Assembly: GCA_949825045.1 (NCBI GenBank)
Contig: OX463813.1
Span: 5,084,001-5,148,000 of the forward strand
Source: Argyresthia goedartella
Lineage: Eukaryota > Arthropoda > Insecta > Lepidoptera > Argyresthiidae
Direction: 5' to 3'
DNA length: 64,000 nt
The notes beneath the pieces are model-generated. The model did no database searches and was not told the origin of the DNA. It saw only the letters and a program-made list of their open reading frames with translations. The position numbers were made by a program, and so were the translations under genes. Shown here piece after piece: positions 20,896-31,813 of the stretch. Positions within the stretch are counted from its first letter, which is position 1; each line of letters opens with the position of its first letter.

Positions 20896-21089
20896 GTCAC
20901 CGGAAAATAATACGATCCGCAAGTTTATAAATTTCCTGGGAAATTTATAAACTTCCTTCTAGATTATATTAGGCTAGGTTAGGTTAGGTTAGGTTATGTT
21001 AGGTTAGGTTAGGTTAGTATATTTATAAACTTGCGGAAAAAAAATTAGGAAATTTATAAACTTGCGGATCGTATTATTTTCCGGTGACA
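20896..21089. mobile_element. Foldback element with (TTAGG)n centre
   Basis: GTCACCGGAAAATAATACGA and onward (about 41 bp) is inverted exactly or nearly so at 21,048-21,089. Between the arms are (TTAGG)4, one TTATG variant, then more TTAGG at 20,969-21,017. TTAGG is the insect telomere unit. ATTTATAAACTTGCGG occurs a third time at 21,019. This is a mobile or foldback repeat and not a telomere end. Confidence 0.75.
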
Positions 21090-21339
21090 GTTACATTACA
21101 AAGAGCCTTGGGATCGGGTGTACAAACATCCACATAAGGTGACAGCTATGGCCTACTTATGTCCTGCGGTTGTACAAGCCTTGGGATCGGATAATATCCA
21201 CGTGGGTAGTACCTGTGTAAATGTTTATGTTGATGTTTACGTCAACTATTGTAAACCCATTCGTTTCAATTTAAACGTTGTTCAGATTATGGTTTCTTAA
21301 AAAGTCAACCTTTCCGTTACAACCTGTATACAGGTAGCC

Positions 21340-21460
21340 ACTTCCAGCAAGTTATTCGATGCTCCTTTTTGCGCGACAGGGAGCCAGCCCATCGCCGCAG
21401 CTATGGAGTAATGAAGGTTTTCTACTGCGTGAGAAGCAAGCGTGAAATCTACTGGACCAC
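21340..21460 (-). mobile_element. SINE fragment (tRNA-Glu-like family)
   Basis: Reverse complement of the GCGATGGGCTGGCTCCCTGTCGCGC and GCTTGCTTCTCACGCAG blocks, with the tRNA-like head end near 21,440. The order is rearranged relative to 54,945-55,215, so it is diverged or deleted. Confidence 0.55.
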
Positions 21461-21509
21461 TGAGCTTACATTTATCATTTACACATTTAAATCTTACATT
21501 ATGATAAAA

Positions 21510-21906
21510 AACCGGTTAAGTGCGAGTATAAATCGCGCACGAAGGGTTCCGTACCACCGTTCAATGGAAGCGATGGTGTGGAGTGAATAGTTTGGATTTT
21601 ACACAGCAAAATATTGTTTTCAAAGTTATTGGTGCGGTTACTTTCACACTCCATGTACGTAACCAGGTGCATCCATAAGTTTGTATGTGGTATTGAAAGA
21701 ATTGTTGTATGGGAGCCCCCTTAAATATTTCTTCTATCCTGTTTTTTAGTATTTGTTGTTATAGCGGCAACAGAAATACATAATCTGTGAAAATTTCAAC
21801 TCTCTAGCTAGCTAGGTTCTTGAGATACAGCCTGGTGACAGACGGACGGACAGCGAAGTCTTAGTAATAGGGTTCCGTTCTTAGCCGTTGGGTACGGAAC
21901 CCTAAA
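21510..21906 (-). mobile_element. (GTCY)n MITE, full length
   Basis: CCGGTTAAGTGCGAGT through GGTACGGAACCCTAAAAA. (GGAC)n is shortened to two units at about 21,841. It is nearly identical to the copy at 6,010 outside the microsatellite. Confidence 0.85.
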
Positions 21907-22130
21907 AAGCAGATATATGCTGTTTGCAAGTCCAGGATGGATTGGACACAAAAATAATTACTGTATCAACAGTATACCATACTAAGCGGAGTATGTAAAG
22001 AACCTGTCTCATATCCGGTCCCGCTGGAACGTGTTTTTGTAACAACTTGTAACATTACGTTTTGATATGATACAATATAGCCTCGCAGGCTTCATCTGCG
22101 CAGATTTCTGAGCGATCGATAGTAGAATTC

Positions 22131-22390
22131 ATGACGACCCGAATGGCCGAGTCGGCAGTGACCCTGCCTACGAAGCCAAGGGCCCCGGGTTCGAGTCCCG
22201 GTGGGGGCAAATATTTGTTTGATGAGAACGAATTTTTGTACCCTAGTCATGGTTTTTTATCTATCTAAATATAATATTTATCTATATAAGTATGTGCTTC
22301 GTTGTCTATAACCCAAAATTCAGGAAATCCTAGTTTGGAGCTAGATCAATGTGTGTAAATAGTGTTCAAGGTATTATTATTATTATTATA
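22131..22390 (+). mobile_element. tRNA-headed SINE (family 1)
   Basis: A-box TGGCCGAGTCGG, B-box GGTTCGAGTCCC, body as at 10,862, and a (TTA)n tail at 22,371-22,390. Confidence 0.85.
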
Positions 22391-22559
22391 ATTTATGATA
22401 GTACATGATGAACAACTTTCCCTGAAAAACCTATGATCACCGCATAGGTAGAAGCATAATAAATATGAATTCGCAATTATTTCCACTTCCTTTAACTTGG
22501 ACGAAATTCGGATATTACCCTTACCTTTATCCATCCGCTTTTATGTCGGGTATGCTTGG

Positions 22560-22605
22560 ATACAACTCACTCACTCACCCACTCACTCACTCACTCACTC
22601 ACTCT
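22560..22605. repeat. (ACTC)n microsatellite
   Basis: Eleven or so ACTC units with one CCC interruption. Confidence 0.95.
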
Positions 22606-22615
22606 TTATTAATCT

Positions 22616-23095
22616 GTGCTTAAGGCGAGACGTTACACCAAACAGCGTCTGATTGTGTTTCGATTGTTGCGAGGTGACAGTGAATGCGCAGCGCTTGTCA
22701 GTGCGGTGTGCGCACTATTCGTGCCAGACAACAACCTACGCGCGCGCAGGCAGCAGCTGCTAGCGAGTGCACGCACCGCACGGTGGCGCGCCAGCAGTCT
22801 CCGCTATTGCGGGCACGGGTCAGCCTCAACGCACTGTCTGCGGCAGCAGCTGAATGATCTGTTTGGTGATGCATGGAGGGACGGAAGTTTCTGCTAGAAG
22901 AATTGTTATTGATATGATTTTATTTATTATTTTTATTGAAACGACATGACTTTGATTTATTAGATTAAATTGAAATATATTAAAAAAATATATATTGTCA
23001 TTTCATAATGTTAATGGTTATCATGATATTTGTACAACGATTTGGATCTCTGTATCTGTAATGTAGTGCGCACTTACTTTAACAATGAATAAATA
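22616..23095 (+). pseudogene. Non-LTR ORF2 C-terminal tail and 3' UTR
   Basis: The 93-codon frame to TAG at 22,897 has the layout of an insect non-LTR ORF2 terminus: KQRLIVFRLLRGDSE, CALFVPDNNLRARR, QQLLASARTARW, then a leucine/asparagine end with DLFGDAWRDG. GC content is much higher than the flanks. An AT-rich 3' UTR with AATAAATAAATA follows to about 23,095. The catalytic domains are missing. Confidence 0.5.
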
Positions 23096-23304
23096 AATAT
23101 CATCTTATTTTGGAGAAAAAGCTTTTCCGAAAGGAATCATATTTATTGCAAATTGATATGGCAGCGACATAGACTCGTGCGCAGACCGCCACCCACATAC
23201 AAAGTTTACCATATTCCATGCAAGTCATTGAACTATGGAGTAAGATATCAGTTTCATTCAAATCGATATATCTGTGTATGATATCATCCGTCATCGAACA
23301 AAAA

Positions 23305-23668
23305 AATGGTCAAGTGCGAGTCTAACTCGCGCACGAAGAGTTCCGTACCACCATACAATGGTAGGGATGGTGTGGAGTGAATAGTTTGGATTTTACATAG
23401 CAAAATGTTGTTTACAAAGTATTTGGTGCGGCTACTTTCACACTCTATGCACGTAATTAGGTGCATTCATAAGTTTGTATGTGATACTGAAATAATTGTT
23501 GTATGGGAGCCCCCTTAAATATTTATTTAATTCTGTTTTTTAGTATTTATTGTTATATCATCTCATCATCTGTGAAAAAGTCATCTGTCTAACTATCACG
23601 GTTCATGAGATACAGCCTGGTGACAGACGGACGGACGGACGGACAGCGGAGGCTTAGTAATAGGGTCT
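23305..23668 (-). mobile_element. (GTCY)n MITE, 3' end altered
   Basis: ATGGTCAAGTGCGAGTC to (GGAC)n at about 23,628-23,644 and AATAGGGTCTCC. The terminal GGTACGGAACCC block is absent. Confidence 0.75.
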
Positions 23669-23734
23669 CCTTCAGCACAGGTTAAATCCGATTGTACAAA
23701 ACAAATAAACATTTATGTTTTATTTTAACAAACA

Positions 23735-23739
23735 AAAAC

Positions 23740-23781
<42 letters not shown>
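23735..23781. repeat. (AT)n microsatellite
   Basis: About 20 TA units abutting the 3' end of the minus-strand SINE that follows. Confidence 0.95.
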
Positions 23782-23786
<5 letters not shown>

Positions 23787-23945
23787 CATTGCTTCCGGCC
23801 CCACACTAGGATATCCTGTAAACGCACACACATACAAACAAGACCCAGGGTTAGTTTTTTCTTCCTCCCCAGTCGGGATTAGAACCCGGGACCTCTCGCT
23901 TGCAATGCCGAGCCTCGACCACAATGCCACAGAGGCCGTCGTAAA
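23777..23945 (-). mobile_element. tRNA-headed SINE (family 2)
   Basis: Reverse complement of GGCCCCACACTAGGATATCC, with GAACCCGGGACCTCTCGC giving the B-box region and CCACAGAGGCCG the A-box end. Confidence 0.75.
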
Positions 23946-23999
23946 AAAAACACAGCGTCACGTCATTTCCCATCCGGTGTGACACAGGTACTGTGGTGC

Positions 24000-25027
24000 C
24001 CTCTTTTTGCCAATTATTTAACTATGCTAACCAGAAGATATTCTAAAATAATTCCTTTTGTAATCTCAGTTCGAGTTTCACTGATTCGAGTTACTAAAAG
24101 TATTCCAACTCAGAAAGGGACCTGAATTTTTTACCAAATTACCTTGCAACAGTACCCAGAGGCAGGAGGGGGCGACGATACAAAACGGCCCTACTGCCTC
24201 ACGAAATAAGATCGTCAACGGTGAAACCTAGAGGACCGCTATTGTATGGCAAAAGTAGCTAGATTTTGTATGTTTAGATATGTCGCAGTTGGCAACTGAT
24301 GTCAATTAAACATTAAATAACAAAACCAAACTACACTTAAGGTGTAGGCAATGCACCTTAAAAAACTTAAATTATAACACCCTATGATACCATCATACAA
24401 TTATTCGCGGCTTAACACTAACCTACCTAACGCTAGAAAACTCTCAATTACAATACGAAGGCAAACAGCTGAATCTAGCTAAGATTTAGCTTCTCGAATG
24501 GTTATCATTCGACAAACTTTCTGACAATAAAAACTAGCGAAAAACTTATCAGACAACCATAATACCTCCGTTCCTAAAATTAATATAGATCTTTGCATAT
24601 AACAATTGTGAACACATTGTAAACTCTTTCCACCGAATGGAAATATTTCAAAAATTAACGCAGGCAAAGATCAAACAAAAAAAAATATCATTTTCAAATA
24701 TAGGAAACGTCAACCATATTAACAGGATTAATCTATAGAACCGTATTACTAAGCCACAGCCTAAGAATGAGTTCATTAAAATTCGTTCCAATAATACGAT
24801 GAAATCAACTAGCTTTAAAACCGATACTACAATTTACAATCATCCTAAATAATCCATTGGAATTCAGTAAACTATCTTTTACTGTTACAGTTTAAGATAA
24901 TCGCCGTGAGTTGCAACCAATTACCCAAGTAAAGACACTACAAAGAATCTCGAATGTGTATTATTAAAATATTAAAAAAAATAAAAAATAAAATTGTATA
25001 ATACTCCATATGTACAATTATTTAATA
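24000..25027. other. AT-rich non-coding stretch
   Basis: No gene is seen. If the segment at 25,428-25,760 is an LTR on the minus strand, this region would be its internal sequence, but no gag, protease or polymerase motif is readable in it. Confidence 0.35.
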
Positions 25028-25150
25028 TCAGACGAATTCCTCAGACGATATAAATCTCTTCCTCGATGCAGCATCTCTGAAGTCTTCTAGAAAGTCTTCA
25101 AAGGACTCCTGAGGACTCCCCGAAAAACAAGTTGACAACTCCTCCATCAT
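25028..25150 (-). CDS. 40-residue frame downstream of candidate LTR
   Basis: A minus-strand ATG frame, acidic and serine-rich (EELSTCFSGSPQESFEDFLE then SRKRFISSEEF), ends in TGA. It lies about 280 bp downstream of the candidate primer binding site, where a gag start would be expected. There is no recognisable gag motif, and it may be a truncated remnant or chance. Confidence 0.25.
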   Translation of the reverse strand: MMEELSTCFSGSPQESFEDFLEDFRDAASRKRFISSEEFV

Positions 25151-25427
25151 GAAATAATTTCATAAAAATTTTCACAAAACGTCCGCCGCTATAAAACAAT
25201 CTTCCCACAACATTTTTCTATTTGATTCTTCACTCGCTTGGCAGGTCGAAGTAATTCCTAAATAAAAAACTTAAGTACAGAAATATACTTCCCAATGCAC
25301 ATTCGATCCTTCCTCGATTCAGCAAGGTCTGGATCGACGATCACTATCCTCTTCTATTACGCCACTTCTTATGACGTCACCTTCCATCTGTTTGGCGCCT
25401 CCGCCAATGTAATGCTCCTCGCACCAA

Positions 25428-25760
25428 TGTAGGGTCCTAACCCCTAGACGTCACTGCCTAATTGATAACAATGAAGATAAAGACGTTGGTTTGCGTTTTA
25501 TTTTATTTATCATGAATAGTTTATTTACACTTTGTATAAAAGGGATCCACAACTGGCTCGATAGCCATTACTCTAATCCTCACTATAATTTAGCTCAGTC
25601 ACTGGCCGAAGCCTACGGTGAAGTGTCACATTGACGTCTCACAAACAAACCTCTTTCTTTTTAAAATTACAAAATAAGTAACAGTGTCAAAGTGACACCC
25701 ACTCTAAAGAGGCCCGTATACAATATAATCTCATACACAAATATCGAACCTTACAATCAT
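25428..25760 (-). mobile_element. Candidate LTR (solo or 5' LTR)
   Basis: Read on the minus strand it begins TGATTGTAAGG, contains TATACAAAG then AATAAACTATTCATG and AATAAAATAAAACGC (poly-A signals), and ends GGACCCTACA. It is followed by TTGGTGCGAGGAGC, a plausible tRNA primer binding site (TGG start). At 333 bp with TG...CA ends it fits an LTR. No second copy was found in the window. Confidence 0.5.
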
Positions 25761-26379
25761 TCCCCACTCCCTTTAAAAAAAGAAACCAACGGATTTTTTT
25801 TTCATAGTGGCAACCCTTACTCAAAGTCTAAAATCTAAAATGACAACCCTATCTCAAAGTCTAAAATCTAAAAAACATTAAATGTTAACTTTAAGTTAGT
25901 TTGCTATGCATGAAATCTAAAAGACAATAAATATGCCGCAAGCATAAATTCAAATAACATGAAGTCCCCTAATCCTTATCTGTCCAACCATCCCATTTAA
26001 CCTACTCAATTAAACATTAAATAACATGAGATTCTACTTGGTCTATAAGGAAATCAATTTAATGTTAATAATAAATTAATTTAGTTTATAATATTTTTAT
26101 TATTTTGTTGCAAATTTTGTTGATTTTCCACGTAGCTTTAGGTTTATCTTTGGCAGTTTTTATGTAGTGCGAATTTTGAGATTTTTGTATTAGAGTGAGA
26201 ATTTTCTTGTACCGTTTTGTGAATGTTTTAAACTATTTTTTATTTGTTTCCGTAGGTGTTTTATGATTTTTTACGATAGTTCGCGTTTCTTCTTAGAGCA
26301 TCTTAGAACCTTTTGTAAGCCAAGGTGGCTTAGTTCCAGCTGATTGTCTAATTCTGCACATCGGCATGCATAGTTCGAA
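25761..26379. other. AT-rich stretch with short direct repeats
   Basis: CAACCCTTACTCAAAGTCTAAAATCT-type blocks are repeated at 25,812 and 25,845. No gene was seen. Confidence 0.35.
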
Positions 26380-26850
26380 GAACAAGGTGATTGTATCCAT
26401 TAGCTTTTCGAAAGCATCTCCTGAGTCGGTGCATTCATAGACCACTTAACGATACATTTGTTAATTTAGCCATAGTGTATTTGCAGTCTCTTTTTTTCTC
26501 GAATTGAGATTTAGGGACCTTTCTAATAGAGGTTTTGTGATCTGAGAGCACTAATTCAATAACGTTTGTTTGACAATCAATAAAGTTTGTCGTGGAGTTA
26601 TCGATGCAGGTCTTGGTTTTGGGAGTTATTCTAGTAGGCTCGTTTAATCCTGGTGAGAAATTTCTAGCAATTGGTATTTGGTGTGATTTTGGTTAGTCAA
26701 TTTATGTTGTAGTCGGCTGCTATGAAAAATTTTATTCTTTTATTTTTGTAAATATAAAGGAAGTTTTCTAAGATTTGAATGAATATGTTGTATTGATTTC
26801 CCGGTGTGTCCCGGTCATTTCTATATAGGCATGTAACGAAAGCGTAAACG
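26380..26850 (-). pseudogene. Decayed non-LTR APE endonuclease fragment
   Basis: On the minus strand, short open pieces read FIQILENFL, FFIAADYN (from a GDFN-type motif), NEPTRITPKTKTCIDNS and ELVLSDHKTSI, in the order of a jockey/CR1 endonuclease. Several stops and shifts are present. No RT part follows. Confidence 0.6.
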
Positions 26851-27029
26851 TCTAATATACTAACAGCACAGCATTCAAAATTATAGTTTACTTTGATAAG
26901 CTGTCTTTTGTTTTGACTTTTCTTGTTGGATGTTTTTTTTTTTCAAAAGCAGTTGAAATTCCTTGATGTCAGAATTACATGATAATGCTACTGAATGTAG
27001 CCTTGTGAATGAAAGTGGCAACCTAATTT

Positions 27030-27290
27030 GTGTTTTAACGATTACCATAAAATTCGAAATAAATAACCAATAAATTCGAAACGACCGCCAGAATTAGCAA
27101 ACGATCACCAAATTGTGTTTGGATAAATGATCACCAAACTCCTTTTTATGTTTTGTGTACTTATATATTTTAATTATTTTTTATTGTTCTTACATGTTCA
27201 ACCTAACACGAAGGAAAAAGGGGGCTTCGCTTCGTAGTTCCTAAACTACGCAGTATTTTGCCCTGATATTTTCTGGATCTTTTGGTGTTC
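27030..27290 (+). repeat. Interspersed repeat family A
   Basis: AAATTCGAAACGACCGCCAG, GTTTGGATAAATGATCACCAA and CAACCTAACACGAAGG. The CACCCCC half of the core is deleted. Confidence 0.7.
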
Positions 27291-27444
27291 ATTATATTTG
27301 TTGCTATTTTTATTATTAGTTTTCTTGCCGCCTTACACTAAGTTTTATATGCTATACTTAAATGTGTATTCAAAAAATAATATTCTATGTATCAGTATAA
27401 ATACTTAATTCAAAGTTGCTAGTTTACACTGTATTATTATACCT

Positions 27445-27556
27445 CGCGCCACGAGTTGTGAGCGGTGGCCTTGAATGCGCAGTAGTCACTTTTCAATACT
27501 AGTACTTATGCGCAGTAATTCCCGCCAACGTCGCCCAGCTCTCTTAATTCGTGGCG
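27445..27556. mobile_element. Short MITE with CGCGCCACGA ends
   Basis: TACCTCGCGCCACGAGTT on the left is inverted at the right as CTTAATTCGTGGCGTATG. The same end also occurs at 32,513. Confidence 0.5.
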
Positions 27557-27639
27557 TATGTAGTGTATCTAGCAGTTAGTTCAATATTTCAGTAATATAT
27601 GTATGATTCTTTGTCAGAGCACAAAGGTCTATCCTGTAT

Positions 27640-27740
27640 ATTAAATTATTCATATCAACCTTGGGTTTGCTGGAAGAGATCTATTTAGAGATAAGCATGC
27701 CTTTGTAGATTTCCTTTCTGTTTTATTATATCTTATGTCG
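27640..27740 (+). mobile_element. Non-LTR 3' UTR block (GCTGGAAGAGATC motif)
   Basis: TTGCTGGAAGAGATCTATTTAGAGATAAGC recurs at 29,610, 35,583, 59,910 and, inverted, at 38,450. It looks like the 3' UTR of one insect non-LTR family. Confidence 0.45.
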
Positions 27741-28287
27741 TTTTATGTGCAACAAATATATACGAAATATACGAAACGACTTCTCCACACTTGTATCTCA
27801 ACAACACTGGTACTATCATTTCTACGTGAGGCCCTTTATTCCAGGGCCCCCAAATTGCGGGCCCCTAATTAATGAAGTAATTAACCTTCCGGTCTTTTTA
27901 GGCCTTTTTGCGTGTTCAAATAATATAAGAGGCCCAGGTAGTTATGGTGCGTGCCACTGTTTTCTGCTGTAGTCAGCTTTGCTTTATTATTTTATTTTAT
28001 TTTATTGCAGCACAAAACCGTAACATCACATTGCTTGTCTTAGAATAATGGTTTTACTTATTAAACTAGTGATTCAACCTTAAGATGTCCTGACGGTGTG
28101 CATAATTAAATGTTATCTGCTACATTACATAATTATTTGACTTATCAAAAATTTATTACATAAATTGGTAAAGTGTAAGTATGAAGTTAAAAGTTAAATC
28201 TGTGTTTGTTTTATGTTTGCTACTTTCTATAATTTTTTAAAAAATTTGTATTGAAGGTACTAGGGTTTACAAAAATGTCTTGAGCTA

Positions 28288-28910
28288 TTCCAGCAATTTA
28301 TAATTTAAAACGTACAAACTCCTTATGAGAGCTTTTTAAAGAAATTGACATACTAACTGTAGCTAGTCAATTTATTTTCGAAAATATAATGTATGTACGC
28401 AAGAACCTTACAACATTGACCAAACTTAGCGATAGCTGTAATGTTAACCTAAGAAATAATCACAGACTATGTGCGCCCCGATTTAGACTCGCGAAGGTTA
28501 GCAATTCTTTAAAGGGTCAGTGCATTCTCTACTACAATAGGATACCTCTGGAGATGTTGAAATTGCCATTTGAGCAATTTAAAAAGCATGTTAAAGCGAC
28601 TTTGTCGAAAAAGGGATATTACAATGTTCAAGATTACTTAAATGACAGGACTGTATGGGGTTAATCTGGCTCAACATAGACCTTGCTGTTAATAATTTTG
28701 TAATTATTTATTCCTGCTTATTAAATTAAATTTTTCATATTTGTATTAGTTTAGCACAACCTATTTTCAAAGAGATCTAAAAATCAATCTATGGGAGTTT
28801 CTACGCGCTTCACCTCCCACAGTGGTCCAATGTAGAGAAGTGGCAAAAATGACGATTGCTAAGTATATGTAAATATCTACAGTAATAAAGTACTTTGACT
28901 TTGACTTTTG
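28288..28910 (+). mobile_element. CR1-like non-LTR 3' end
   Basis: ORF2 C-terminus from AIYNLKRTN through EIDILTVASQFIFEN, NNHRLCAPRFRLAK and KKGYYNVQDYLNDRTVWG, ending TAA at 28,664 (one TGA near 28,326). A 240-bp 3' UTR follows with CCTCCCACAGTGGTCC, a TACAGTAATAAAG block and a short TTTGAC tail. It is the best local reference for the ends at 288, 2,445, 55,765 and 60,400. Confidence 0.75.
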
Positions 28911-29159
28911 TCTAGGGTGTGTTCGTTGGACATGTCATTATAAAGGGCCATACATATTATATTAGGGAGAGGTTCGTGGTAAGCTCTATAAGTTCTATAA
29001 ACGGGTAGATGGAATGTAGTGTGTTTCCTAACCGATCGTTTCTGACGCTCTGTGGGATCGAAATCTTAATTTTTGATAAAAGATTTGAGTGAATCGTTCC
29101 ATGCAAAATATCATGGAGTTTGGTTAAATTATTAATGACGTCTATGCCCACCTTTATCT

Positions 29160-29700
29160 CGACAGGGGTTAGCTCATCGCCGCACTATAGAGATGTAAGG
29201 ATTCCTCACGTTCTGCATCACCGAAGTCCATAACTGTTTAAACCTAGCAACGGAGATCTCACACGGTCTCACTCGTAGCCACTCCAAGCATATGAGCACT
29301 CCTTCAGGATGGAGGCGGTTCTACTGTGGAACGCACTTATTTTTACGATAATAGACAGTCCCACTCTTTTCGCTATCAAAAACCGGTTCAAAGAGCACTT
29401 CCTCTCTCTTTTGTGATAGTTGTAGTATGTATATTATTATTATATTTAAACAAGTATATGTACAGGTTTAAGTATGTATTGATACTTATTTAGTAGTTTG
29501 GTATACACGAGTATGTATTTTATAGATATTTAATTTACTAACATGTATTTTATTATTGTTCAGATATTATGCACTGCCTACCCTTTCTTGATAAATTTTC
29601 CTGTCATGCCTTGGATTGCTGGAAGAAATCTCTTTTTAGAGATAAGCTCGCCTGTGTACATATGTTATACCTTAATGTATCTTTTTGAATAACTGAACAC
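29160..29700 (+). mobile_element. Non-LTR 3' end fragment
   Basis: A remnant frame with LWNALIFTIIDSPTL and AIKNRFKEHFLSLL matches the WN-LP...S-F-K-HL terminus of insect non-LTR ORF2. A 3' UTR with the GCTGGAAGAAATCTC motif follows at about 29,610. Confidence 0.5.
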
Positions 29701-29934
29701 AGTTATTCAATTATGAGTATTATAATTATAATTATAAAGAATTATAAATTATAATTATAATACTAACCGGGCTACAACATTATTACCCGCTAGTCACTGA
29801 AAAGGTGAAACAGTCGCTCATTTAGTATTTTGGTTATATGTATTAGGTTAAACTCAAAATCTTATACATCATTTCGTTGTTTGTGTATATGTCACCGCAA
29901 GATAGTCAAAACTATCGACAGATAGTAAACCAGA

Positions 29935-30130
29935 CCGACAGGGTTTATGATTTACGTTTCTTTTGTTCTTACATGTCAACCTAACACGAAGACTATTCGG
30001 GGGCTTCGCTGCGCTCACCCCCTCTAGTCTGCACCTAAGCTACCGCAGTGTTTGCCCAGGTATTTCGTTTGCAATTCATGTTTAAACCAGTTTACTATTT
30101 AACGGTTTTACCCGTTAGTTTATCAACTCA
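29935..30130 (+). repeat. Interspersed repeat family B
   Basis: CAACCTAACACGAAGACTATTC, GGGGGCTTCGCTGCGCTCAC and ACCTAAGCTACCGCAGTG. The GGGGGCTTCGC and TCACCCCC blocks can pair. Confidence 0.65.
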
Positions 30131-30240
30131 TGCGTCATAGAGTAAGCAGTACAGTTTACTATATGTCGATAGTTAACCAATTGGCGAGAAAAAAACGTTA
30201 GTTTTTCAACTAACGGTTTTGACAATCCTACGATAACATA

Positions 30241-31813
30241 TATACTACTCAAAAGAAAATAAGGGCCACTTACGTATTTCTGTTTTTGAGTAAATTTTTA
30301 GATGTAAACTAATTAATAAGTGACTAATTAATGATGTCCGGCCTCCTTCAGTATCCAACCTCTTTAATGCTGGTGTTTAAGTCTTACAGCTGGCCATAAA
30401 TTGAAGCAAATAAAAAAAACGAGTTTCAGGTCAAATTCCTTTCAGATGGAATCACAATTTTATTCTGTTAAAAAACTATTTCTGTCCATCTTTTGCTTCT
30501 TTTAACATCTTTTGTTAATAATGCCACGTCAACGAAGGCATATGGATACCATTACTGCCACCAGAGCCGTTACATTGATTGCTGAAGGTCATTCACAGCG
30601 GTCTGTAGCTTTGTCGTTGGGTTTCTCTCGCCGAGCCATCCACAATGTGTGGGATCGGTTCCAAGAGACTGGCAGTGTTGCAAGAAGGCCTGGATCAGGC
30701 AGGGTGCGAGCGACTACGGCACAAGAGGATCGCTACATCCGATTGAGTGCCCGTTGAGAGCGCTCTGTGACGGCACGTAAGTTACAAAATCGCACACGGT
30801 TGACAACGGGGACTCGTGTTAGTGACCAAACGATACGTAATCGACTGCATGAAGACCAGCAAAGGTCCAGACGCCGAGTAGTACGAATTCCTTTATCTAG
30901 GGTTCAACGTGGAAATCGTTTAAGTTTTTGCCGCGAACATTCAGATTGGAGCATGAATCAATGGGGTATGGTGCTCTTCACAGATGAGTGTAAAGTGAAG
31001 CTTTGTAGTGATGATCGGCGGAAAAGAGTATGGAGACGACAGGGTGAGAGATTTTCCGATGTCTGTATCAAGGAAATTGACCGCTTTGGAGGTCCTAGTG
31101 TGATGGTTTGGGCTGGGATTAGCTTACAAGGCAAAACTGAGCTGGTTTTCTTAAATCAAGGCACAGTAACTGCACAACGGTACATCGATGAAGTCATCAG
31201 GCCTCATGTGATTCCATTCTCACAGAGAGTGGGGCCAGGGTTCTGGTTAATGCATAACAATGCCCGCCCACACACAGCTCGGGCCACTCAGACTGTACTG
31301 GATCACTCCCATTTTTGTGTCCTACCATGGCCAGCGTATAGTCCGGATTTAAATCCAATAGAGCATATGTGGGACCAATTAAAACGAAGGGTTAGGGAGC
31401 ATGAGCAAGAGGTTCACAACCAGCAACAGCTTATGGATGCTCTGAAACGTGCGTGGGAAGAGATACCTGATGAAAACATCAGAAACTTAATCGAGAGATG
31501 CATTCAAGGCTCCAGGAGTGTGAAAACAGGAGAGGGGGACACACCCGTTACTAAACCATTAAAAAAACAGCTTGTGTCAGTTTTTGTTTTGTTTTGCAAA
31601 GAGTTTCTGTTTAGTTTTTGCTGTTGACAATGGACTAATTTCATGTTAATTGAAATAAGTGAAACAATTGACTACATAATTAAATGGTTATTAGCATAAG
31701 TTAAAACAAAAGCCTTGTTACATGTAATTTTATAAATATACATTACTGTTTACTATATTTTTCACGTAGCAATCAAAATACTTAGTGGCCCCTATTTTCT
31801 TTTGAGTAGTATA
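30241..31813 (+). mobile_element. Tc1-like DNA transposon, full length but dead
   Basis: Terminal inverted repeats of about 28 bp: TATACTACTCAAAAGAAAAT, then AAGGGCCACT, on the left; the right end (31,781-31,813) is their complement with one or two changes. The length of about 1.57 kb is normal for the group. One transposase frame lies between, with a nonsense codon and an altered catalytic residue. TA dinucleotides flank both ends. Confidence 0.9.
30521..31627 (+). pseudogene. Tc1-like transposase, inactivated
   Basis: Would cut and re-insert the element at TA sites. From the ATG at 30,521 come a paired-like helix-turn-helix region (about residues 5-110, with RSVALSLGFSRRAIHNVWDR) and an RRPGSGR AT-hook-like GRPR-type motif. 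The DDE domain follows: first Asp in FTDE, second position in MHNNARPHTAR, Glu in SPDLNPIEH, with 34 residues between the last two (DD34E spacing). The second catalytic residue is Asn where the family has Asp. A TGA at 30,755-30,757 interrupts the same frame, in a context consistent with a CGA to TGA change. About 368 codons in total, slightly longer than usual at the C-terminus. Confidence 0.9.

Noticed and set aside
20731..20922. Threonine/histidine-rich minus-strand frame
   Set aside because: Translation of the (GT)n microsatellite.
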